NCBI RefSeq assembly: GCF_037392515.1
Contig: NC_090292.1
Location: 45,311,747 to 45,375,746, forward strand
Length of the DNA stretch: 64,000 nt
Source: Haliotis asinina
Taxonomy: Eukaryota; Mollusca; Gastropoda; Lepetellida; Haliotidae
Direction: 5' to 3'
Position numbers and translations under genes: made by a program. A model generated the notes under the pieces. It saw nothing but the letters and a program-made list of their open reading frames with translations. It had not been told where the DNA came from and made no database searches. Below, one piece after another: positions 57,398 to 64,000 of the stretch (within the stretch, counting starts at the first letter, position 1; the number at the start of each line of letters is the position of its first letter).

Positions 57398-60298
57398 TTA
57401 CTGGAAATAGCGACATTTAGACCTACGTTTTCGCTTTCTGCCTGCTTGATTTTTCCTAATATGGAAATCTTGTTTCAAACCCTGGCCAAGATTTTCTTCG
57501 GGTTCCCAAGTTGGCGTTTTGTAGTTGCGCCATTTGATACAATAGTGGCGTTTACCATCAATCATTTTGCATTTCAGAACTTTCTGGACAGGATATACTT
57601 GACCTGGTGTCTGTTGTGATGAAAATGATGTGCTTGGCACTGGTGATGGTGGAGATTGATGAGACGTGGTTGGTTGCGGAGAATGCGCTTTGTGTGATGA
57701 CTGTGCATGTAGTGAATGATTGGTTGACAGAGGAATCAATTGATCCTGTGATGACTGACTAGCTAGTCGAGGTCCGTGTGTAGAGGACCTGCTGACTTCC
57801 GAGCCTGTGAGGTCCTGTGCATTATCCTTCATCCTTATTGCGGGAGGAGCACGGCCTGGCTCATTGGTCGTTGTTGAATCTTGAATTGTGCCTGACTGCC
57901 TTGAGGCGTTTGGTATGTCTGCCCGAGGTAGGGCGTCTGATAATGGTTGCTGAGGGCCATCAGTACGTCTTAAAATGACTGGTTTGAGTCTGTTAGCATG
58001 CACCATCGATTTATGTTTCATGTTATCAGAACATCGATAAAGCTTGTAATTATGATTATGTCCAACTGCTGAGATATAGAATGGACCTTTCCATGGTTGG
58101 GCAAGTTTAGGTGAAAGACCCTTTGTCAGAGCTGGACTGTGTAGATACACTTGTTGGCCAAGTGAAAAGTTTGGCTCTTGTGACTTTGGGTGTTGATATG
58201 CCTTGTTTATTTCTTGACTTGTCTCCATGTTCTCTCGGGCAATTGCTTTGGCCACTTTGAGATTCTCGAGTAGATGTTTCAAGTGCGTTTCTGCATCTTT
58301 GCCAAGTGATGGCTTGGGCAGTAGTGATATATCAAATGGCAAATACATTTCTCTACCAAAGAGGAGATAGTGAGGCGAGTAACTGGTGGACTGACTTGGT
58401 GTGTTCCTCATTGCCATTAGTACACATGGGAGTATGTCAGCCCAGTTTGACTGGTCAGGCTTGCAGTATGCTTTCAGTACTTGAGCAATAGTACTATTAC
58501 GCCTTTCTACCATTCCATTAGTCTGCGGATGATAGGAGCTTGTGTAATGGTGTCGGACCTCGAAGATCTCACAGATAGCATTGACCAATTTGGAGGTAAA
58601 CTGGCGTCCTCTGTCTGTGAGCAATGTTCGTGGTGCACCATACCGCGTAAAGACCTCATTGAAGAGAACTTTAGCAACTTCAACAGCATCCTGAGTTTTT
58701 AGAGGAAAGGCTTCTATCCACCGTGAAAATGAATCAATAGCCACAAGTATATACTTGTGTCCTTCTTTGGTTGTAGGAAGGGGTCCAAGAATGTCCACGT
58801 GAAGTCTTGAGAAGTTGTCCTCAATGGGCATTGGCACCATTGGAGCTGGTTTGGAATGAGTGAATCGTTTGGACTTTTGGCATGCTTCACAGGACTTGAT
58901 GTAGTCTTCTATTTCTTGGTACATTCCAGGCCAGTAATATTTTGTCATAATGGCTTGTCGTGTCGAGCCACGACCAAAATGGCATCCACCTGCATTCGAA
59001 TCATGGTATGCATATAACAGTTTCTTTCTGTCTGCTTTGGGTACTGCAAGCTGTGTTACTGTTGGTGGTCGGTTGGTTCTCTGTCCTCTACATTTTGGTA
59101 GGAAGAAATGATAGAGTATGCCATTAAGGAGCTCATATTCCTGTGAACGTCCTCGTAGACCATTGATTTGAGATGCTGTGTAGCTTTCTGGTATCTCACC
59201 TTTTTCAAAGTAATCAATGATAAGTCGGAGGTCAGTTGAATTTCTTTGCCTCTCAGCTAGGTCATTGTCGGGAATGTCTGTGTCGACAGATTGTACGAAT
59301 GGACCTGCTCGAGGGGGTTCTTTGTGATACACAAAGTTGACAGAAAGATATTGTGAGTCTGGTTTGTCTGGGTGACTGAGTTCCTTTCCAAGATGAATAG
59401 CGGAATTAGAAAGAGAAGGTTTCGTGTCTGGATGAATCTTAGGAGGCACTTCAGACATGACCACTTCAGCATAGGAAGGTCTTTTGGAAGTAGATGGTGG
59501 TGGAGAAGGTTTAGTGACAGTTACTGGAGGAGATGGAAACTCATCCGTAACAGGTGCTGTGAGCTGTGCAGGGTACGGAATTCTTGATAGAGCATCTGCA
59601 TTGGTGTTTGCCTTACCTGCTAGGCGTTCTATCTCAAAGTCATACCCTTGTAGCATGACTGACCATCTGGCAAGACGACCTGATTCTGCTTTAATATCTT
59701 TTAGCCACTTCAGAGCATGATGATCAGTGATGACTTTGAACTTCCTAGAAGCCAGATATACACGGAAGGTTTTGATGCCTTCTAGGACGGCCAAGCATTC
59801 GAGTTGGGTGATGCCCCACTTCTTTTCAGAAGCATGCAGGGCGCGACCTCCATAGCAAATGACCTTTTCGTTGCCTGAAGCATCTCTTTGTCCAAGGATG
59901 TATCCTAGAGCTGTTGTCGAAGCATCTGGTGTAAGGATATAAGGGTGTTCTGGATCTGGGTATGCTAAGATAGGGGCTGATGTTAATGATTTCTTAAGAT
60001 GAACAAAGGCTATTTGGCATTCCTCTGACCATTGGAAGGAAGTGTCCTTTTGGAGAAGATTATACAAAGGGGCTGCAATTTTTGAAAATTTTGGAACAAA
60101 TTTCCGGTAATAGCAAGCAAGACCTAAAAAGTGTCTAATGTCATGGACATTTTTGGGCTGAGGAATGTTGTTCACAGCTTCAATTTTTGTTTGGTCTACT
60201 TCTATACCATCTTTGCTGAAAACATGACCAAGATATGTAACTTTTTTCGCTGCGAATCTACACTTACTTGGTTTCAAAGTTAGGCCTGCTTCTTTCAA
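57398..60298 (-). CDS. pol: Pol, second part: RT thumb, RNase H, integrase, chromodomain
   Basis: 966 open codons. Residues 1-110 are the end of RT (LTLKPSKC, TYLGHVFSKDGI). RNase H is about 115-240 (DAST, ITQLECLA, ITDHHALKWL, NTNADALSR). Integrase zinc site: H432, H440, C470, C473. Catalytic triad: D502, D562 and E598, with 35 residues between the last two. A C-terminal chromodomain follows at about 902-945 (HYCIKWRNY, WEPEENL), then a basic tail. Integrase inserts the DNA copy; the chromodomain would steer it to marked chromatin, as known for chromoviruses. The upstream RT is in the neighbouring frame, joined across a one-base loss near 60335. Strong frame preservation points to recent activity. 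Confidence 0.9.
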   Translation of the reverse strand: MKEAGLTLKPSKCRFAAKKVTYLGHVFSKDGIEVDQTKIEAVNNIPQPKNVHDIRHFLGLACYYRKFVPKFSKIAAPLYNLLQKDTSFQWSEECQIAFVHLKKSLTSAPILAYPDPEHPYILTPDASTTALGYILGQRDASGNEKVICYGGRALHASEKKWGITQLECLAVLEGIKTFRVYLASRKFKVITDHHALKWLKDIKAESGRLARWSVMLQGYDFEIERLAGKANTNADALSRIPYPAQLTAPVTDEFPSPPVTVTKPSPPPSTSKRPSYAEVVMSEVPPKIHPDTKPSLSNSAIHLGKELSHPDKPDSQYLSVNFVYHKEPPRAGPFVQSVDTDIPDNDLAERQRNSTDLRLIIDYFEKGEIPESYTASQINGLRGRSQEYELLNGILYHFFLPKCRGQRTNRPPTVTQLAVPKADRKKLLYAYHDSNAGGCHFGRGSTRQAIMTKYYWPGMYQEIEDYIKSCEACQKSKRFTHSKPAPMVPMPIEDNFSRLHVDILGPLPTTKEGHKYILVAIDSFSRWIEAFPLKTQDAVEVAKVLFNEVFTRYGAPRTLLTDRGRQFTSKLVNAICEIFEVRHHYTSSYHPQTNGMVERRNSTIAQVLKAYCKPDQSNWADILPCVLMAMRNTPSQSTSYSPHYLLFGREMYLPFDISLLPKPSLGKDAETHLKHLLENLKVAKAIARENMETSQEINKAYQHPKSQEPNFSLGQQVYLHSPALTKGLSPKLAQPWKGPFYISAVGHNHNYKLYRCSDNMKHKSMVHANRLKPVILRRTDGPQQPLSDALPRADIPNASRQSGTIQDSTTTNEPGRAPPAIRMKDNAQDLTGSEVSRSSTHGPRLASQSSQDQLIPLSTNHSLHAQSSHKAHSPQPTTSHQSPPSPVPSTSFSSQQTPGQVYPVQKVLKCKMIDGKRHYCIKWRNYKTPTWEPEENLGQGLKQDFHIRKNQAGRKRKRRSKCRYFQ

Positions 60299-61923
60299 TT
60301 TTGAAAAGACACATCTAAGATGTTGTAAATGTCCTGAAAGCTTTTGCTGTAGATGATAATGTTATCCACATATATTAATATATATTTCCAGTTCATAGCT
60401 TGAAGAGCTCTAGAAATTGTTTGTTGGAAAGCTGCGGGGGCATTTTTAAGTCCAAAGGGTAAACGGTTGAATTCAAAGATACCATCTTGGGTGATAAAGG
60501 CGGATTTGTCCTTTGTCTCTGGGTGTAGTGGTATTTGCCAAAAACCACTGGCACAGTCTAGGACGGAAAATAATTTGGCATGTTTTTCACCAATTGCGTC
60601 AACGACATCGTCAAAACGCGGAAGAGGGAAAAATATTGGTTTGGTGATCGCATTGAGTTTTCGGTAATCTACCGCAAAGCGATAGCTGTTATCAGGCTTC
60701 TTAACCATGACAACGGGAGAACACCATTCTGAAGTGCTGGGTTCAATTATTTTGGCATCTAACATCTGCTGGATTTGTTTCGAGCACTCTTCCCTGACTG
60801 CTGGTGATTGTCGGAAGAACCGTTGTCTAATAGGCATAGCATCTCCAGTTTCAATTTTGTGTTCATGAAAATGAGTTTTACCCAATTGAGACCAATCCTG
60901 AGCAAAAGCAGATTTTTGTGATAGAAGGAAGCACTCTAATTGATGTTTCTGTGCATCAGTGAGGTCTGAGTCACTGAGGTCAAAGGATAGTGGTTTCATT
61001 GACTCAGTAGTATAAACATTAGATGATAGAGAGTTGACAGAAGGAGAAGCAGGTTTCTCTGTTGATAAGGTGTATATGGAAGAAGGGTCAATGACAGAAG
61101 CAGAGGCAACAACTTTACGACAACTGAGTTTGACTGAATGGCTGTTTGGATTGAGAAATCTCATGCAAGTTTTACTGCTGACATTGTTGATTAGACATTT
61201 GGCACCTTGTAACTTAAGCTTCTGTAAGCATGGGAAAGGTTCTAAGAGAAGGAGTTTGTCTGATGGACAGCGTGATATATGGACTGGAATATCTGCCTGA
61301 GAATTGGGTTGGATATTGACAGTCCGTAGAGGTCTAACAAGTCCTGCATTGGTTGTTAACAGGGACACTGATATAAGGCCGTCATGAAGATTGACTGTTC
61401 GTGCTGACAGATCTATGGTAACTTTGTTAGTCTGCAAAAAATCCATACCAAGGATGACAGTATGATGTAATGAGGAAAAGACATGGAATGTTTGAGAATA
61501 CTTAACATGACCTATGTTGATATCAAGTGTAGTTGATCCAAGGACAGGATGTCGTTCGCCACCTACACCTAATATCTCAGTTAAGTGAGACGGTTGTAAA
61601 TCAGATTCTGAAATTCCTATTTTGTGAAGGAATTTCATGTGAATACAACTAATTGAAGCACCTGTATCTACCAAGGCTGTAGTTTTAACTTGTTTGACCT
61701 TGACCTGGATAGTATTTGTGGTAAGGGAGGTAACTAAAGATACCTGTTCTGGTTCTGACGTTTTGGGAACAGAGTGTCTACAACTATCACCTGTTTGTCT
61801 TGGATAAGAATTAGGGATGGGTTCATTAGCACTGACTGATGTTCTGGACTTTAAGGGTTTGGGTTTTAAAGATTTTCTGTGGTGCCCGACTTCAGAGGGA
61901 CTCTGAAAATCAGGCCCGAGTTC
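60295..61923 (-). pseudogene. pol: Pol, first part: aspartic protease and RT palm
   Basis: The frame is open from 61923 to 60295. Protease active site DTGA at about 61663-61654, with VILGMDFL downstream as the usual second motif. RT: SEWCSPVVMVKKPDNSYRF, VDYRKLN, the A-box Asp in SVLDCASGFWQ, RLPFGLKNAPAAFQ and the C-box. The C-box reads YVDN instead of YVDD, so one of the two adjacent catalytic Asp is Asn. The frame ends soon after, at 60295, because a one-base loss near 60335 moves the true continuation into the next frame. No ATG precedes the protease; it overlaps the gag end by 14 bases in a different frame, so a gag-pol frameshift (+1 as read here) or a mutation is implied. Confidence 0.85.
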
Positions 61924-62866
61924 CTATTGCTGATTTACCGTAGCAAAAAGGGCAGACATACAGAGACCTTTGATGGTGAGGTCGATGCTGGTATTGCTGG
62001 TAGTTCAAGTGCCGGTGTGATCTCTTCCTTTGTGCTGGCATAGGAGCAGGAGTTGTTGCAGCTACTGTCTGTTCCTGTCTGACTTCCAAGAGGGACTTCA
62101 CAAAACCAGACAGCTTGTCAACTTGATCAACGAGGTTCACTTGAGAGGCCATGGTACTTTCATTTGCGAGCTGGGCATGGTGGCGGACTTCTTCCTTGGA
62201 TTTGGGCTCCTTGTTAAACACCCACTGCTTGAGTGATGGTAGAAGTCCGTTGATTGTGATGGCTACCAATAGTTTAGTAGGGATGCCTGCTTGTAGTGTG
62301 GCTTCTTGCACCCTGCTGAGGTAATTGTCTACCGTCTCTGATGTTTTCTGACTCATAGACAAAACTGTGAGGTCAAAATGTCCTGACCTGCTGAACCGTT
62401 CTAGAAAGGCTAGCTTCACTTCCCTCAGGTCGGACTTGTGCTCGTCCGACAGTGACTGGTGCCAGTGTTTTGCCGGGCCATCAAGAAGGAACGGAAGCAT
62501 CAGGCAAGCCTTTTGGTCGGAAGCTTGTTGCAATTTTGTCCATGATTCAAAGTCTGCCCACCACGTAGTGGCATCCTGTGTTCCAGTGTAGCGTGGTAAT
62601 TGTAAATGGGACATGGCTGATGTTGCTGGTGGGTCGACTGAGGCTGGTGTTGACACGTTCGAGGTGTTTGAAGTAGTAGCTGATGTTCCTGCCGTGGCCG
62701 ATGATGTAGTTGTTGTTGATGATGATGTATAAACTGCCGTTGATGATGATGTTGACTTAGGTTCTAATGGTTTTTGTATCGTGGAGATATTGGAAGGTTC
62801 ACCATTGAACTCACCTTGGTAATTGTGGAGCCTCTCTCTGTAGTTTTCTGGTGTTCTGCCAGTCAT
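61910..62866 (-). CDS. gag: Gag of the LTR retrotransposon
   Basis: 318 codons. After a Ser/Thr-rich N-terminal third (residues about 35-85) there is a retrotransposon-gag capsid-type region at about 98-250: TWWADFESWTKL, CLMLPFLLDGPAKHWHQSL, LAFLERFSRSG and TVDNYLSRVQEATLQAGIP. The basic C-terminal part (QRKRSHRH) leads to a single CPFC pair at about 304-307. This looks like the beginning of a zinc knuckle whose remaining part is in the pol frame. Gag would form the particle that packages the RNA. The start ATG lies about 30 bp inside the presumed primer site. Confidence 0.85.
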   Translation of the reverse strand: MTGRTPENYRERLHNYQGEFNGEPSNISTIQKPLEPKSTSSSTAVYTSSSTTTTSSATAGTSATTSNTSNVSTPASVDPPATSAMSHLQLPRYTGTQDATTWWADFESWTKLQQASDQKACLMLPFLLDGPAKHWHQSLSDEHKSDLREVKLAFLERFSRSGHFDLTVLSMSQKTSETVDNYLSRVQEATLQAGIPTKLLVAITINGLLPSLKQWVFNKEPKSKEEVRHHAQLANESTMASQVNLVDQVDKLSGFVKSLLEVRQEQTVAATTPAPMPAQRKRSHRHLNYQQYQHRPHHQRSLYVCPFCYGKSAIGTRA

Positions 62867-62880
62867 TGACCTGGTCCAGG

Positions 62881-62898
62881 ACGGATCCTCTCACCAGT
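62881..62898 (-). other. Candidate primer binding site
   Basis: On the minus strand the LTR end CTACGTCA is followed by AC and then TGGTGAGAGGATCCG. TGG within two bases of the LTR is the mark of a tRNA primer site. I could not match it to a particular tRNA. Confidence 0.5.
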
Positions 62899-63584
62899 TG
62901 ACGTAGTGTTGACCTTGTGATGGAGAATTCAACACAGTCAAGCAGGATATGCTTGACCGTGACTCCCTCATCACAAGGGATACAAAACGGAGGATCCTCA
63001 CCTTTTAACAGGTATGCATGAGATACGACATCATCGCAAAATGACCTCTACCTCTTGGTGCCCCACTTCTTCTGTATTAGGTCACGTATATAAGATCTAA
63101 TGGTACCCTTATAATCAGTAAATGGAATAAGAAATGGTGTGGCAGATTAGTTGAGTGCTGCCTTGGAGGCAAGATCAGCCACTGGGTTACCAGAAATGCC
63201 TATGTGGCTGGGAAACCATCAAATGTCATCCACTGATCTACAGTACAACTGAATAAATCGCTTGTCATATTGCCTAACTAACCCTTAGCGCACAGTAAGA
63301 CCGACCATGTGTGTCCACTTTATGACGGAAGGTTAACACACGTGGTTTTGCCCCAGGGAACGTGACCGTTTACGCCAGCCTGACCAGACTGACTTGCGTA
63401 ATAGTTTCAGGCTCCTAGTTGGAATGAAAGTGTTGTAAGCCACATACGTGAAATATATATATCTTGCACGTGGTGGTCAGGTAGTGCAATTTCAACCCTG
63501 ATTTTACTTTAGAAGTGTTTAGACTAGATAAGTATACGGTGTACTTCCTAGCGAGAAAATACATAGTAAAAGAAAGCTATGACA
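62899..63584 (-). repeat. 5' LTR, chimeric (686 bp)
   Basis: 62899-62911 and 63259-63584 match the 3' LTR. Between them, 62912-63258 replaces the 252 bp found at 53920-54171. It is instead a copy of LINE fragment R (53474-53819) with four substitutions in 346 bp. Confidence 0.85.
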
Positions 63585-64000
63585 AAAAGAACACATTTGA
63601 TTGTGCCTGAGTAGCTCTGAAATTTAAAAGGAGAACGCTGGAGCTGTTGGAATACTTTTTACTCAGATGACTCTTGGCAAGAAGACAGGTAGGTTTTATC
63701 AGCCTGACACCAGAATGCATGTATGACGTAGTTGTTCTTGTCAGAATGCCAAGACACTAAAATGGAAGCGACAAGAATACTAACTCTGTATGTTGAGATG
63801 CATAAAGCAATGAAACGACTATTACATTCAGTACATTCCAATTTATACATGTTTAGCATTTTGAAATCTCTGTTTGAACACTTTAGCATACAGTTATTGT
63901 AAAGATTTAATATCTACACATTTTTCGCTTCAAACTACATTATACAATTCCGTATACACTATACACATCCTGCACATGCACTCGTTTGCGCAATGTAAAG
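63585..64000. other. No gene recognised
   Basis: Flank of the LTR element. A 76-codon minus-strand ORF at 63659-63889 has no recognised motif and no splice evidence. Confidence 0.4.

Larger units (their letters stand above)
53907..63584 (-). mobile_element. Ty3/gypsy-type LTR retrotransposon with chromodomain and env (9.7 kb)
   Basis: Minus strand, 5' LTR on the right. Order: 5' LTR (62899-63584), candidate primer site, gag, pol (protease, RT, RNase H, integrase, chromodomain), env, short purine tract, 3' LTR (53907-54492). Flanking A-runs (53902-53906 and 63585-63588) allow a 4-bp AAAA target duplication. The shared LTR parts differ by one substitution and one 5-bp indel in about 320 bp, so insertion is recent. 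Lesions: a pol frameshift near 60335, and a stop and a frameshift in env. Domain order protease-RT-RNase H-integrase places it in Ty3/gypsy. A chromodomain together with a fusion-protein-like env is an unusual set. Confidence 0.9.

Overview
The window looks like nuclear DNA of an animal, most likely a marine mollusc and probably a gastropod. It has no operons, only small split coding exons with GT-AG junctions, many minisatellites, and a very high load of non-LTR and LTR retrotransposons. Species assignment is inference; no sequence search was possible.

Layout. (1) 1-13.2 kb holds minus-strand exons of host type: an ankyrin-repeat terminal exon (345-745), a linker exon with a decayed duplicate, a short Cys-containing exon, and a signal-peptide plus PAN/apple-like first exon (12876-13169). 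Their splice phases are compatible, so they may be one gene whose introns carry two antisense LINE copies, A and B. (2) 14.3-31 kb is repeat-rich: LINE fragments in both orientations, a CR1-like RT fragment with a perfect-looking inverted repeat, a Tc1-like remnant, minisatellites of 47, 20, 43 and about 51 bp, and two isolated candidate exons. (3) 31.5-52.1 kb is a LINE-in-LINE nest of one family. Copy J is interrupted by K, K by a minus-strand copy (P+L), and that by M and by Q. Target-site duplications support two of these steps. (4) 53.0-63.6 kb holds a LINE 3' fragment and then a young 9.7-kb Ty3/gypsy-type LTR retrotransposon on the minus strand, with gag, protease, RT, RNase H, integrase, chromodomain and a fusion-glycoprotein-like env.

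The LINE family that fills the window encodes ORF1 (a nucleic-acid-binding protein with three zinc knuckles) and ORF2 (endonuclease, reverse transcriptase, RNase H), like the I/Nimb-type clade. Its most interesting feature is the first 58 nt. These fold as a compact hepatitis-delta-virus-like self-cleaving ribozyme (P1, P2, P3, P1.1 and a GCUAA catalytic strand, no P4) whose cleavage site is exactly the 5' end of the element. Copy M keeps helix P2 by paired base changes at four successive positions. The 3' UTR carries a conserved hairpin and a short ACTC repeat tail instead of poly(A).

The LTR element is nearly intact: two LTRs about 98-99% identical over the shared 320 bp, one frameshift in pol, one stop and one frameshift in env. 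Its 5' LTR is chimeric. About 250 bp of the LTR is replaced by a 346-bp copy of the LINE fragment lying just outside the 3' LTR. All LINE ORFs in the window carry at least one break, so the copies here look non-autonomous.
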